DNA of 64,000 bases from Gemmatimonadota bacterium (GTDB taxonomy: Bacteria; Gemmatimonadota; Gemmatimonadetes; Gemmatimonadales; Gemmatimonadaceae): positions 124,001 through 188,000 of the forward strand of contig JAQBQB010000030.1 in assembly GCA_028287235.1 (NCBI GenBank), in the 5' to 3' direction. A model generated the notes under the pieces. It worked only from the letters and a program-made list of their open reading frames with translations, did no database searches and was not told where the DNA came from. The position numbers and the translations under genes were made by a program. Shown here in pieces: positions 23,105 to 32,592 of the stretch. How positions within the stretch are numbered: the stretch's first letter is position 1; every line of letters begins with the position of its first letter.

Positions 23105-23893
23105 TCAGGCAATCAGCGCACTCAACCGATCGGAGAACACCCGGCTCGCCGTAAGCCGCGTGCCGTCGCGCATGATCACGATGTACTCCCCATGGAACCA
23201 CGGCTCCAGCTCCTTGATCCGATCGATGTTCACGATCGCCGAGCGGTGGATGCGAACGAAGGTCTTGGGGTCGAGCTTCGCCTCCATGTTCTTCATGCTC
23301 TCGCGCAACAGGTGCGCTTCGCTCTTGGTGTGCACCTTGACGTAGTTCCCAGAGGCTTCCACCCAGTCGATCTCCTCGGTGCGGACGAAGAACACGCGGC
23401 CGCTCGACTTGATGATGAGGCGCTCGGGGTACTTCCGCTCTTCGTGAAGCTCCTCGAGCAGCGAGACGATGCGCGAGTCGATGACCGGACCCTGCGCGTG
23501 GTTGCGCGCGAGCTGTCCGCGCGCGCGCTCGAGGGCCTTCTCGAAGCGCGTCTGGTCGAACGGCTTGAGAAGGAAGTCGAGGGCGTGGATCTCGAAGGCG
23601 CGAATGGCGTGTCCGTCGTGCGCGGTGACGAAGACGATCGCCGGCAGGTTCGTGGGCTCGAGGTTCTCGACCACCTCGAAGCCGTCCATGCCCGGCATCT
23701 GCACGTCGAGGAACACGAGATCGGGCTGGGCACGCTCGATCGTTTCCACGGCGCTCGCGCCGTCGGAGCAGATGGCGACGATCTCGACGTCGGGCTGCAG
23801 CTCGAGCAGCGACGAGATGCGGTCGCGTCCGAGCTCTTCGTCGTCGACGATCACCGCGCGGATCTTCTTCGATTCATTGGAGGAGGAAGTCAT
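23105..23893 (-). CDS. LytTR-family response regulator
   Basis: The 262-residue regulator has a receiver (residues about 12-130) with phospho-acceptor Asp in DLVFLDVQMPGMDGFEV and LLKPFDQTRF. A LytTR DNA-binding domain follows (RLIIKSSGRVFFVRTEEIDW, VEASGNYVKVHT, FVRIHRSAIVNIDRIKELEP). It overlaps the upstream sensor kinase by one base, so the two form a LytS/LytR-type pair. The target genes are unknown. Confidence 0.95.
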   Translation of the reverse strand: MTSSSNESKKIRAVIVDDEELGRDRISSLLELQPDVEIVAICSDGASAVETIERAQPDLVFLDVQMPGMDGFEVVENLEPTNLPAIVFVTAHDGHAIRAFEIHALDFLLKPFDQTRFEKALERARGQLARNHAQGPVIDSRIVSLLEELHEERKYPERLIIKSSGRVFFVRTEEIDWVEASGNYVKVHTKSEAHLLRESMKNMEAKLDPKTFVRIHRSAIVNIDRIKELEPWFHGEYIVIMRDGTRLTASRVFSDRLSALIA

Positions 23894-25125
23894 CAGTCAG
23901 CCGCCGTTCGTTCATATGGGTGGAAGGGAATCGCCATGGTCACGTGCACGCCCTCACCGGGCGCGCCGCGGAGCGAAAAGGCATGTCGATCGCCGTACAG
24001 GTGCGCCAGCCGTTGGCGGGTGCTCGCCAGGCCGACGCCTTCCTTGTGGCCCGAGCGAAGTCCGCGTCCATCGTCGACGACGTCGCAGCGGAGCATGTCA
24101 CCCTCGCGCCGGACGGAAATTGCGATCGAGCCCTGGCCAAGGTCGCCGAATCCGTGACGAAACGAATTTTCGACGAGGGGTTGGAGAAAGAGATTGGGCA
24201 CGCGGGCGTCGCGCGTCTCCGGGTCCACGTCGAGTGAGACGCGAAGTCGGTCGCCGAACCGGATCGACATGATCTCCATGTAGCGCTGGAGAAAGTCGAG
24301 CTCCGACTGAAGCGGTACTTCCTGCGCGCCGATGTTTTGCAGCGACATGCGAAGCAGGTCGCTCAACGCCGCCACCATCGAGTCAGCACGGCGCACGTCT
24401 TTGTGCATCAGGGCCGAAATCGAATGGAGCGTGTTGAACAGAAAGTGGGGCTGGAGCTGCATGCGCAGCATCTGCAGCTGTGCCTGGGCGAGGCGGGCCT
24501 CGAGCTGCGAGGCGCGGAGCGCACGGTCCTTCGAGACGCGATAGTAGACGACGGCGTGATGGATGATGACGATCACGCAGAAGACCAGGGCGTCGAGCAC
24601 CGTCCAGGAGAGCAGGGACTGCCCGAAGAACTGCGGCAGGTTGGCGAGGGTGACCCCGGCTGCCATTCCGGCCATCGCGACCGAGAAGATCGCGACGTGG
24701 ACGACAACGAACATCACCATGGCGCCGAGCTGCACGGCCCAATTCCGGGCCCGCTGGTGCCCCCAGACGGGGAATCGCTTGGCGACGAACATCACCAGAG
24801 GCGTGAGGAGCGCCCAGGAGTACGTGAAGATCAACTCGGCCGGCACGAGCTGCGTGAGCGAAACCGGGTCGCCCACGAGCCGGCTGTAGAAATACCGCTC
24901 GATGGAGTAGAGGACCGCGATGATCGTGGCCACGCCGAACACCACCAGGGTGAACCCCACCTGGCGCCCGCGAATGGCGGCCTGATCGGCTGCCCGCGTG
25001 AGTCCTAGAATGCTGTATTCGCCCGTTTGCGCGAACGGCTCGGGCTGGGCCGGCGTGCGCGACAGAGAGGGACGGTTTCTCAACGTCGTCAGAAAATCCG
25101 CGTCCGAGAGCAGTGGGGCCGACAT
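23893..25125 (-). CDS. LytS-like membrane sensor histidine kinase
   Basis: A 410-residue kinase of the His_kinase (PF06580) type. An N-terminal cytoplasmic segment is followed by four or five membrane helices (residues about 40-175, e.g. VGFTLVVFGVATIIAVLYSI). The phospho-acceptor helix is MLRMQLQPHFLFNTLHSISA, and the ATPase domain has NLFLQPLVENSFRHGF and DVVDDGRGL then GVGLASTRQRLAHLYG. No separate extracellular sensor domain is visible, so sensing is probably by the membrane segment. It partners with the LytTR regulator downstream. Confidence 0.94.
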   Translation of the reverse strand: MSAPLLSDADFLTTLRNRPSLSRTPAQPEPFAQTGEYSILGLTRAADQAAIRGRQVGFTLVVFGVATIIAVLYSIERYFYSRLVGDPVSLTQLVPAELIFTYSWALLTPLVMFVAKRFPVWGHQRARNWAVQLGAMVMFVVVHVAIFSVAMAGMAAGVTLANLPQFFGQSLLSWTVLDALVFCVIVIIHHAVVYYRVSKDRALRASQLEARLAQAQLQMLRMQLQPHFLFNTLHSISALMHKDVRRADSMVAALSDLLRMSLQNIGAQEVPLQSELDFLQRYMEIMSIRFGDRLRVSLDVDPETRDARVPNLFLQPLVENSFRHGFGDLGQGSIAISVRREGDMLRCDVVDDGRGLRSGHKEGVGLASTRQRLAHLYGDRHAFSLRGAPGEGVHVTMAIPFHPYERTAAD

Positions 25126-25261
25126 TGGTCCTCAGGTGTTACTACCGGAAACCGCCGCCGACAGTTTCGTCCCGGCGCTAATCCGTTAGACACCGCAACG
25201 TGAAAAAGGGGACCCGGGGCCGCTGTAGAGGTTTTGTAATGGCGGAGTGGCCGATTCGTGA

Positions 25262-25306
25262 CACGAGAAGGCCCCTCCGATTTTGCGGTCAGAGGGGCCC
25301 CTCGTG
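25262..25306 (-). terminator. Hairpin downstream of amidase gene
   Basis: Nested inverted repeats CACGAG/CTCGTG and GGCCCCTC/GAGGGGCC form a long stem around a ~14-base loop, about 60 bp past the amidase stop on the minus strand. It lacks a clear T run. The rest of 25126-25369 holds nothing else I recognise. Confidence 0.6.
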
Positions 25307-25369
25307 CCGACGGCCGAGGTGTTCACTCCCCCGGATCCATCGATGTGGTGAGATGCATCGGGCGTGCCG

Positions 25370-27169
25370 TTAGGCGAATTGCGGCGGGTGCTTTTTGTGG
25401 AAATCCGTGGCCGACTGGAAGGCGTGGGCCACGACGAGACTCTTTTCGTCCTGGAAGATCGGGCCCATGATGTACATGCCGGTTGGCAAGGGCACGGTGA
25501 CCGGGGGCGGCGGCGGCGGTGCCGCGGCGCGCGTCGTATCGCCGCCTCGTCCAGCGCCGCCGCGGCCGCCGCGGCCGGCCTGCGGAATCGCGAAGCCGGT
25601 CGGCACCACGATCGACGGCGTCCCGGTGATGTTCGTGAGCGAGGTGTTCTCCTGCGGCGTGACGACGACGTCGTACTTCGAGAAGAGGTCCCACATCTGG
25701 TTCATCGCCGCGACGCGGACGCGATTGGCGTTCACGTAGTCCACGGCCGGAATGAACTGCGCGGCGCGGAAGGTGTTCGGCCAGGTGCTGTACGGCTCGA
25801 GCTCCTTGATCTTGCTGTTCAGCGTGTCGGGCTCGAACGCCGCCCCGCACTCGGAGTTTAGAATAATTGAATCCAAGTATCCATAATTCGGCGCGGGAAT
25901 CTCGATCGGCTCGAGCTTGGCGCCCCGGGCCTCGAGCACCTTGAGGAAGTTCATCGCCTCGGGGATCGGCGTCGTCGTGCCGTCGGGAGAGCGCCGGTCG
26001 AAGCTCGACTTGAAGTACGCGATCTTGAGCTGCGACAGCTTGGTGCCGGCATTCCAGTTGAACGGGTACTGCTTCACCGAGTAGTCGATGCCGTCCGGCC
26101 CCTGGATCGCGTCGAAGACGAGCGCGCAGTCTTCGGCGCTGCGGCAGATGGGGCCGAGCTTGTCCGTAGTCCAGGAGAGCGCCATGGCGCCGGCGCGCGA
26201 AACGCGACCGAAGGTCGGACGAAAGCCGGACACGCCGTTCGTACGCGAGGGCGACGTGATCGAGCCATTCGTCTCCGAGCCGATGCTGAAGCCGACGCAG
26301 CCCGCGGCGGTGGCCGACGCCGGGCCAGCCGATGAGCCGCTCGCGCCGGGCGAGAGCTGCTCGGGGATCCACGGATTCCTCGTGTAGTCCTTCCACCAAT
26401 GGTTGCCCTGCGCCAGCGAGCCGAGGGTGAGCTTGGCGATGAGAATCGCGCCCGCTTCGTCGAGCCGCTTCACGACGGTGGCTTCGTAGTCGAACGTCTG
26501 ATTCTGGTAGAGGCCCGCTCCCCACGTGGTGGGATAGCCCTTCACGGCGAGAAGATCCTTCGCGCCCCACGGAATGCCGTGCAGTGGACCGCGATACTTG
26601 CCGCGCGAAATCTCGGCGTCCATCTCCTTGGCCTGCTTGAGCGCGCGCTCCTCGGTGAGATTCACCACGAAGTGCAGCTGCGGGTCATAGCGCTTGAGCC
26701 GCGAGAGATACATCTCGGTGAGCTCGGAGGGCTTCACCTTGCGCGTGCGCACGAGCTCCGAGAGCTGCGTCACCGGCGCGTAGGCCAGCTCCTCGAGGCT
26801 GCCCGGACGCGCCATGACCGGCACCTTGCTGCGCACCGTCATCGTCTTGCTCTTCTTGGCGAGCTCCTTTCCGGGAGGCACCGGGTCGAACACGATGGCC
26901 GGAAGCATGCTCTGGTCGAGCGGCTCTTTGTGCAGCTGCTTGAGAGTGTCGCGCATCGTGGTGAGGCTGCGCAGCATGGCGGTGCGCTCCTCATCGGAGA
27001 AGCTGAGACCGGAGATCTCTTCCGCCGACGCGATCATCTCCTTCGTGATTTCGGGACCTTGCTGTTGTTGGAGTTGGCCCCACAACACGCCCGGCATCAA
27101 CGTCGATCCGAGACCGATGGAGCCGAAGTAGGTCATGAAGGCGCGGCGGTCGTACTTGGTGTCTGACAT
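25370..27169 (-). CDS. Tat-exported amidase-signature family protein
   Basis: A 599-residue amidase-signature enzyme. A twin-arginine signal (DRRAFMTYFGSIGLGSTLMP) indicates folded export. The Ser-cisSer-Lys triad region is present: Lys in HGIPWGAKDLLAVKG, and GASGSSAGPASATAAG then GFSIGSETNGSI. The family hydrolyses amide bonds (glutamyl, fatty-acid or aryl amides); the substrate here cannot be told. Near the C-terminus a Gly/Arg tract and a run of six Pro (about residues 530-560) interrupt the fold. ATG 27169 is chosen because it precedes the signal; the frame continues upstream without family sequence. Confidence 0.9.
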   Translation of the reverse strand: MSDTKYDRRAFMTYFGSIGLGSTLMPGVLWGQLQQQQGPEITKEMIASAEEISGLSFSDEERTAMLRSLTTMRDTLKQLHKEPLDQSMLPAIVFDPVPPGKELAKKSKTMTVRSKVPVMARPGSLEELAYAPVTQLSELVRTRKVKPSELTEMYLSRLKRYDPQLHFVVNLTEERALKQAKEMDAEISRGKYRGPLHGIPWGAKDLLAVKGYPTTWGAGLYQNQTFDYEATVVKRLDEAGAILIAKLTLGSLAQGNHWWKDYTRNPWIPEQLSPGASGSSAGPASATAAGCVGFSIGSETNGSITSPSRTNGVSGFRPTFGRVSRAGAMALSWTTDKLGPICRSAEDCALVFDAIQGPDGIDYSVKQYPFNWNAGTKLSQLKIAYFKSSFDRRSPDGTTTPIPEAMNFLKVLEARGAKLEPIEIPAPNYGYLDSIILNSECGAAFEPDTLNSKIKELEPYSTWPNTFRAAQFIPAVDYVNANRVRVAAMNQMWDLFSKYDVVVTPQENTSLTNITGTPSIVVPTGFAIPQAGRGGRGGAGRGGDTTRAAAPPPPPPVTVPLPTGMYIMGPIFQDEKSLVVAHAFQSATDFHKKHPPQFA

Positions 27170-27207
27170 AAGGATGGGCGAGGGTCGAAGGGCGTGGTAC
27201 ACGCGCA

Positions 27208-28212
27208 CTAATCCTGCCCGTTGGGTGCAGGTGCCCGCAAGATGCCGCGGCCGTCCCATCGCCACGCGACGTGCGGCGAAAGGAGATGCGCGCCGCCGAT
27301 CCACCGATCGATTCCGGCGACGTCCATCCAGTCGAGATCCCCATCGAGGGCGCGGCGTCCGTCGTCGGTGATGGCGACGCGCGCCTGGAGCATCGAGCCG
27401 TTATGGAGCGCGTTCTCGAGCGTCACGAGGGGAAGCGGACCGCGCGCGAGATCGCGGAGCCGGCGCCAGAAGGTCCAGTCGCCCATGAAGACGCGCTCTT
27501 CGGTCTGTTGTTGCGCCGGGAACAGATCGATGAAGCGCATGTCGCCGTCGCGACGCAGGATCTCGAGAATCGAGCGCTCGGTGCGCGGAAGACCGGTTCG
27601 CGCATCGGGAAAGTCCTCGAGCAAGCGGCGCATCGCGCCATCGAGGAAGGGGAGCGCGCTGGTGTCGCGCGCGAGCAGGCGCTCGATCGCCCGTGGATCA
27701 TCACCGGTGAAAGCGCTCCACATGGCCTGGCCGAGGGAGAGCTGCCGCTCGGAGACGCGCCGTCTGGTGTCGAGCAGCGACGCGAGCTGGTCGGGCGTGA
27801 GCTGGCCCAGTCCGAAGAACGGCTCGACCGCGGGAAATTCTCCGATGCAGATGAGGCTGAGCGTGTAGTGGCGCGCCGGCTGGCGCGCGAACCAGTCGAG
27901 CTGTCGCACGAGGAGGAGCTGATCGTGGAGGTCGTGCTCGAACCAGAGGACCACCTCGTCGGCCGTTGCTGCTCGGGCCATGCCGCGATCCCAGCGCTCG
28001 TGCATGGCGAGCGCCTCGTCGTACGAGATGAATTCGCCGGCGTGGAAGCGGGCGCGCGCCTCACGAAACGTGGCATCGTCCACGTCGCGGGGCACGGGGC
28101 CCTCGTACAGCACGTCGCCCCAGACCGTGATCTCGCCGGGAACGCCCGACTGCTCGAGGCCGATGCGCGTGGCGTCGCCGTTCAATATGTGCAGCATCGT
28201 GCGCTGTGACAT
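27208..28212 (-). CDS. DUF1835 domain protein
   Basis: The 334-residue protein has the DUF1835 pattern: MLHILNGDATRIGLEQSGVP, VWGDVLYEGPVP, then VLWFEHDLHDQLLLVRQLDW. The C-terminal half has FPDARTGLPRTERSILEILR and a winged-helix-like end (GRRALDGDLDWMDVAGIDRW). Function is unknown for the family. It lies upstream of the amidase on the same strand with a 38-bp gap. ATG 28212 is chosen for the family N-terminus. Confidence 0.85.
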   Translation of the reverse strand: MSQRTMLHILNGDATRIGLEQSGVPGEITVWGDVLYEGPVPRDVDDATFREARARFHAGEFISYDEALAMHERWDRGMARAATADEVVLWFEHDLHDQLLLVRQLDWFARQPARHYTLSLICIGEFPAVEPFFGLGQLTPDQLASLLDTRRRVSERQLSLGQAMWSAFTGDDPRAIERLLARDTSALPFLDGAMRRLLEDFPDARTGLPRTERSILEILRRDGDMRFIDLFPAQQQTEERVFMGDWTFWRRLRDLARGPLPLVTLENALHNGSMLQARVAITDDGRRALDGDLDWMDVAGIDRWIGGAHLLSPHVAWRWDGRGILRAPAPNGQD

Positions 28213-28382
28213 CGTGTGCTCTCCGTCGCCCGGCCGTAAGGCATGGGCATCGAATGTACGCCGAGATTCGACGCCGCGGCGTTGCAATCCGGCGGTGAGG
28301 CCCTATATCCAGGCCAGTGGCAACGAGTTGCGGCCAGCTGAAACCAGCAGGCGTCATCTCTCGTTGTTCTCTCCGAAGACAT

Positions 28383-28637
28383 ATGACAACAATCATTCTC
28401 GAGGGTGTCCTGTTCGTCGCGTTGCTCGCGGCAATCGGTACCCTTTTTTACTTGGTGATCGTGTACTTCACGCCAGTAGGTGTTCGGCTTCGCCAGAGGC
28501 AAAACCGAATGCGACTCGACCGCGCGGCCGAGCTGGTGTGTCCGATTCACGGACCGCGCTCAACCACCGATCTGGTTCGCCTCACCAGCGGGGAATTGCT
28601 GTGCCCCGATTGTTACAAGGAGACTGTCCATGGGTAG
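28383..28637 (+). CDS. Small membrane protein with C-terminal zinc-ribbon-like Cys pair
   Basis: An 84-residue protein. Residues 5-30 form one membrane helix (ILEGVLFVALLAAIGTLFYL). The cytoplasmic tail has CPIHGPRSTTDLV then LLCPDCYKETV, giving a CxxH and CxxC arrangement that could bind zinc. I do not recognise the family. It precedes the SPFH gene on the same strand and may be co-expressed with it. Confidence 0.7.
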   Translation: MTTIILEGVLFVALLAAIGTLFYLVIVYFTPVGVRLRQRQNRMRLDRAAELVCPIHGPRSTTDLVRLTSGELLCPDCYKETVHG

Positions 28638-28695
28638 CTCGATCGGCGATCGTCTGTCGTCCGTCGGTTTCGACCACTTGAACGGAGGCAGCGAC

Positions 28696-29562
28696 ATGGG
28701 TCGAAAGATCCGTCGCGTGCTCGGAGTGATCGTGGTGCTGCTCGCCGCGCTCGTGCTGCTGCCGACGACGATCACGTACGTGAACCCCGGCTTCGTGGGC
28801 ATCGTCATTCACCGCGCCGGCGGCGGCGTGGACAAGACGCCGCTCGGGCCCGGGCTTCACTTGAAGAATCCGTTGACGACGGGCATCGAAGAGTATCCGG
28901 TGTACATGCAGACGCTCGTGCTGGCGAAAAATCCCGTCGAGGGCTCGCCCGCCAACGAGGAGATCAACGTCAACAGCAAGGAGGGACAGCCGATCTCGCT
29001 CGACGTGTCGATGAGCTTCGAGCTGGACCAGGACAAGACGCCGGCGCTGTACTCCACGTTCCGCCGCGACATCTCGTCGATTCAGCACGGCTACGTGAAG
29101 CAGTCGATTCGCCAGGCGCTGCAGGAAGTCGTCGGCAACGAGGAGATCGCCGCGGTGATCGGACCGAAGAAGGCCGAGGCGGTGAATCAGACCCAGCTGC
29201 TGCTGTCGCAGCGGCTCGCGCAGTACGGTATCATCGTGAAGCAGTTCACGATCAACGAGCTGCGCGCGCCGCCGGCGGTGATCGAAGCGATCAATCAAAA
29301 GAACGTCATGCAGCAGCAGTCGCTCACGGCGCAGAACGAGCTGCAGAAAAACACTTTCAACGCGCAGGGCGACTCGATCAAGGCCGCGGGTCAGGCGAAG
29401 GCGATTCTTTCGTTGGCCGAATCACAGGCGAAAGCGAACGAGCTGCTGAGCCGCAGCATCACGCCGAACCTGGTGCAGTACGAGATGGCGAAGAAGTGGG
29501 ACGGCAAGATGCCGCAGGTGAGCGGCTCGGCGATTCCGATGATCCAGATGCCGAAGCCGTGA
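28696..29562 (+). CDS. SPFH/Band 7 (prohibitin-like) membrane protein
   Basis: A 288-residue protein with one N-terminal membrane helix (VLGVIVVLLAALVLLPTTIT) and an SPFH domain (YVNPGFVGIVIHRAGGGVDK, LGPGLHLKNPLTTGIEEYPV, QPISLDVSMSFELDQDKTPA). A helical C-terminal region with Ala/Glu-rich coiled coil follows. SPFH proteins form large membrane-bound rings that organise membranes or proteases. ATG 28696 is preceded by GGAGG at 7 bases; an upstream ATG at 28630 is less likely. It converges with ycnI. Confidence 0.9.
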   Translation: MGRKIRRVLGVIVVLLAALVLLPTTITYVNPGFVGIVIHRAGGGVDKTPLGPGLHLKNPLTTGIEEYPVYMQTLVLAKNPVEGSPANEEINVNSKEGQPISLDVSMSFELDQDKTPALYSTFRRDISSIQHGYVKQSIRQALQEVVGNEEIAAVIGPKKAEAVNQTQLLLSQRLAQYGIIVKQFTINELRAPPAVIEAINQKNVMQQQSLTAQNELQKNTFNAQGDSIKAAGQAKAILSLAESQAKANELLSRSITPNLVQYEMAKKWDGKMPQVSGSAIPMIQMPKP

Positions 29563-29574
29563 TCGAAATGCTCG

Positions 29575-30168
29575 TCAGCTTTTTCTCAGCGCCAATCCCA
29601 GGCTGACGACGGACAACGCGAGCGCCGCGATGGCAATGCCCATCGTTCTCGACGTGCCCGAGCCACCAGCGCCGGCGGAGATCTTCGTGATCGACGCCGG
29701 CGTTTTGCTGCCCGCCGGTCCGGTCCACTCCACGCGGTTGCCGTCGGCGTAGGTCTGGAACGCCGGCCACTGAACCTCGGCGTCGGTCTTGGGGTTCACG
29801 GCGACGAAGGGGAACTCGACGAAGCGTTCCGGCTCGAGCGTGCCCGTCCACACGGCGGCGACGATGCGCTTCGCCGAATCGCGTACCACCTCGAGCTGCC
29901 AGCCCGGCACGTCGCCGAACGAGCTCACTCTGACGTCGGCGGGAAACCGGAGCTCGACGCGCGTGGTGGCGACGTTCTTCTCGTTCGGTACGCGAAGGAC
30001 GTAGCGCTCGTAGGCGCCCGGCGCGGACGCCTTGGGAAAGACCACCGCGTGGCCGAAGAGGAGCGTGGGAACGATCAACGTCAGCGCGATCGCGGCGCAC
30101 GAGATGAGAACGCTGCGCGGAGTCGTGCGCGTGGTCGTGCGTGCGGTCGTGTGTGCGGAGGATTTCAT
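29575..30168 (-). CDS. YcnI-like (DUF1775) copper-associated membrane protein
   Basis: The 197-residue protein has an N-terminal signal (LISCAAIALTLIVPTLLFGH) with the mature start HAVVFPKASAPGAYERYVLR, in which the first His is the proposed copper ligand of YcnI. The core beta domain (VELRFPADVRVSSFGDVPGW) and a C-terminal membrane helix (IAIAALALSVVSLGLALRK) complete the family layout. It overlaps the copCD stop by 4 bp, and the CopC-CopD-YcnI grouping indicates periplasmic copper handling. Confidence 0.87.
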   Translation of the reverse strand: MKSSAHTTARTTTRTTPRSVLISCAAIALTLIVPTLLFGHAVVFPKASAPGAYERYVLRVPNEKNVATTRVELRFPADVRVSSFGDVPGWQLEVVRDSAKRIVAAVWTGTLEPERFVEFPFVAVNPKTDAEVQWPAFQTYADGNRVEWTGPAGSKTPASITKISAGAGGSGTSRTMGIAIAALALSVVSLGLALRKS

Positions 30169-31484
30169 TGCGGCGATTCCGGAGTGACCGGTGGACGTGG
30201 CTCGCCGGCGACCGCCGGCGGCGAAACGTAGGCGAGAAGTCCGCCCAGGAGAACGACGAGACCGACAATCGCGATCTCGCGCGCCAGCGAGGCGCGAAAC
30301 GCGTCGGTGGGATGCGGCGCGTCTGGCGACAGCGTGATGCGCGGCAGCATGCGATAGCGATGGTGCGCGCCGAAGGCGACGAGCACACCGAGGCCAGCGA
30401 CCTTGGCCGCGACGATGGTACCGTACGCCGACACCAGATCGTGCAGCGGAACGAGGAGCAACGTCTGGGCAACGCCGGAGAGCGTGACGACCACGACCGC
30501 CGTGAGCGCGACCGTGGACACTCGCGACGCCTCCACGGCGAAGGTGCCGGCGTCGGTTCGCTCGCGCGCGACGAGCCAGAGCAGGCCACCGATCCACGCC
30601 GCCATGGCCGCGAGATGCAGTGCCTTGGACGGTACCGCAAGCATTGGATGCACGGCAGCCGAGTGTCCGACAGCGGCGCTGGCGAGCAAGGGGAGCATCG
30701 CGAGACCGAGCGCCAACCCCGGCCTGCGCGCCAGCGCGAGCGCCCAGAGCGGAGGAATCGCCAACAGCGTGCGCCAGAGCTCCGCTCGCCCAACGGCGCT
30801 TTCGACAGCGGTGGAGAGCCACGCCGCATCGACGCGATGGTCGGGTGAGGCATTCAGTAGCCAAGCACCGAAATGTGCGCCGAGGAGTAGCGGTGCGGCC
30901 ACCGCGAGCCAGAGCGCGAGCCGCGCCGGACGCGTGCCGAGTCCCGCGCCCAGCCAGACGATGAAGAACAGGAGACCCGCGGCGGCGGCGATTGCGCCGA
31001 CGCCAAGTCCGCGAAGAAGCGCGGGCACGAGCGGTGCCCCGACGAACGTCGGTCCCCACGTCGTCGCCGGATTTGCCACCGCCTCGGGCGGAGGCGCTCC
31101 GCCATGTCCCACGGAAAACAGATAGCTTCCGCCGACCGGGTGTCCGTCGGCGGAGACCACGTGCCATGCGACGCGATATTCGCCGGGCGCCAGTGCCGAA
31201 AGGGTCGAAAGCGGCGCGACGAGCGCGTGCACGTCGTGCGGGTCGCCGCCCACTGGGAGCGGTGTCGTCCGCCCGTCGCCACCGACGATGGCGATCGCCG
31301 ACAGGCTCGGCTCGATCGCCTCGCTGAACAGGAGACGGATGCGCGAGGGGCTCGCGGCGAGGATGCTACCCGCGGCGGGCTCCGACGACAGCAACATGGC
31401 GTGCGCGTTCGCCGTGGTGTGCACGAGCAGCGTGAGCACGGCGCTCAATGCCAGGCTCCGCGGCAGCCATCGGGCGCGAAGCAT
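30165..31484 (-). CDS. CopC-CopD fusion copper transport protein
   Basis: A signal peptide ends near TANAHA; the mature protein starts HAMLLSSEPAAGSILAASPS (copper-ligand His in CopC). The CopC beta domain contains RLLFSEAIEPSLSAIAIVGG and WHVVSADGHPVGGSYLFSVG. About eight membrane helices of CopD follow, e.g. AAWIGGLLWLVARERTDAGT. CopC binds copper in the periplasm and CopD moves it across the inner membrane. I use ATG 31484 (439 residues) because the signal starts there; an ATG at 31514 is possible. Coupled to ycnI downstream. Confidence 0.88.
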   Translation of the reverse strand: MLRARWLPRSLALSAVLTLLVHTTANAHAMLLSSEPAAGSILAASPSRIRLLFSEAIEPSLSAIAIVGGDGRTTPLPVGGDPHDVHALVAPLSTLSALAPGEYRVAWHVVSADGHPVGGSYLFSVGHGGAPPPEAVANPATTWGPTFVGAPLVPALLRGLGVGAIAAAAGLLFFIVWLGAGLGTRPARLALWLAVAAPLLLGAHFGAWLLNASPDHRVDAAWLSTAVESAVGRAELWRTLLAIPPLWALALARRPGLALGLAMLPLLASAAVGHSAAVHPMLAVPSKALHLAAMAAWIGGLLWLVARERTDAGTFAVEASRVSTVALTAVVVVTLSGVAQTLLLVPLHDLVSAYGTIVAAKVAGLGVLVAFGAHHRYRMLPRITLSPDAPHPTDAFRASLAREIAIVGLVVLLGGLLAYVSPPAVAGEPRPPVTPESPQ

Positions 31485-31617
31485 GCTTCCGTTTGTCGAG
31501 GACCACCGCACCATGAGGGATACCAAACCGCGTGTGCACGTGTAAGTTGGACCCGCGGACGGCGCCCGATCGCGCCGGATCGCGCCGGCGCCCATCATAT
31601 CGGCTCGAGGTCGCGCA

Positions 31618-32052
31618 GTGACAACAGCGCCCAACACGGTGTTGCTCGTAGAGGACAACGAGGACAATCGCATCATCTACGCGACGGCGCTACGGTTCGC
31701 TGGCTATGAGGTCATCGAAGCGATCACGGGGACCGAGGGCGTCCATTTCGCGCGGACCAGACGTCCCGATCTGATCCTCATGGACATCTCCGTCCCGGAG
31801 CTCGACGGCTGGGAGGCGACGGCAATCATCAAGGCCGATCCGGAGACGAAGCACATTCCTGTAGTCGCGGTAACGGCGCACGCGCTTCCGGGCGACGAAG
31901 CGCGGAGCAGGGCAGCGGGCTGCGACGGCTACCTCGCGAAGCCGATTGCGCCGGGCAAGCTGCTCGTGGAAGTCGACCGATGGTTTGGACGTACGACGTC
32001 GTCGTACACGCCGGCGCGATCGCAGGACAGCTCCACGAATCCACCCCGCTGA
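31618..32052 (+). CDS. Single-domain response regulator
   Basis: A 144-residue receiver: acidic patch VEDNEDNR, phospho-acceptor Asp56 (DLILMDISVPELDGWEA), VTAHA, and Lys in GYLAKPIAPGKL. The pattern is that of receivers of hybrid-kinase pathways (DivK-like) rather than CheY. A GTG start at 31618 is used. The C-terminal ~20 residues are Ser/Thr/Pro-rich. No kinase is adjacent. Confidence 0.9.
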   Translation: MTTAPNTVLLVEDNEDNRIIYATALRFAGYEVIEAITGTEGVHFARTRRPDLILMDISVPELDGWEATAIIKADPETKHIPVVAVTAHALPGDEARSRAAGCDGYLAKPIAPGKLLVEVDRWFGRTTSSYTPARSQDSSTNPPR

Positions 32053-32090
32053 GGTGGCTTGAGCGGTTGGTATGGGATGTAGCTTACCGT

Positions 32091-32576
32091 ATGCCAATCG
32101 TTCCGTTCGAATCACTGCCCGACAGCGCGCGGATCTGGGTGTTCGCGAGCGATCAGTCGCTCGGCGGCGCCGTCGCTGATACGTTGCTCGCCGCGGTCGA
32201 TCAGTTTCTCGCCGACTGGAAGGCGCACGGTGTGCCGCTTCGCTGCGCACGCGACTGGCGCGACGGCCGTTTTCTCGCGGTGGGTGTCGACGTGACGGCG
32301 GAAAATGCGTCGGGCTGCTCGATCGACGGATTGTTCCGCGTGCTGCAGCAGCTCGAAAAGACGATCGGCACGCGCCTCGTGGGAGGAGGACGCGTGTTCT
32401 ATCGCACGAGATCCGGTATCGAGGCCGCGTCGCGCGACGAGTTCGCGGAACGCGTGAAGCAGGGAGAAGTTGCGAGGGAGACGCCGGTGTTCGACACGAG
32501 CATCACCGGTGCGTCCGATTGGCGGAACAGATTCGAGCAACCGGCAGGAAAGGGGTGGACGGCTCGGTACTTCTGA
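32091..32576 (+). CDS. Conserved protein of unknown function
   Basis: A 161-residue soluble protein: MPIVPFESLPDSARIWVFAS, FLADWKAHGVPLRCARDWRD, VGVDVTAENASGCSIDGLFR. The SGCSID signature with W-x-x-H-G upstream is seen in a conserved family found in several phyla; I know of no assigned function. ATG 32091 is chosen because family-like sequence begins there. It converges with the DapA-like gene across a long inverted repeat. Confidence 0.75.
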   Translation: MPIVPFESLPDSARIWVFASDQSLGGAVADTLLAAVDQFLADWKAHGVPLRCARDWRDGRFLAVGVDVTAENASGCSIDGLFRVLQQLEKTIGTRLVGGGRVFYRTRSGIEAASRDEFAERVKQGEVARETPVFDTSITGASDWRNRFEQPAGKGWTARYF

Positions 32577-32592
32577 AGGTCGTCGTGGCTGA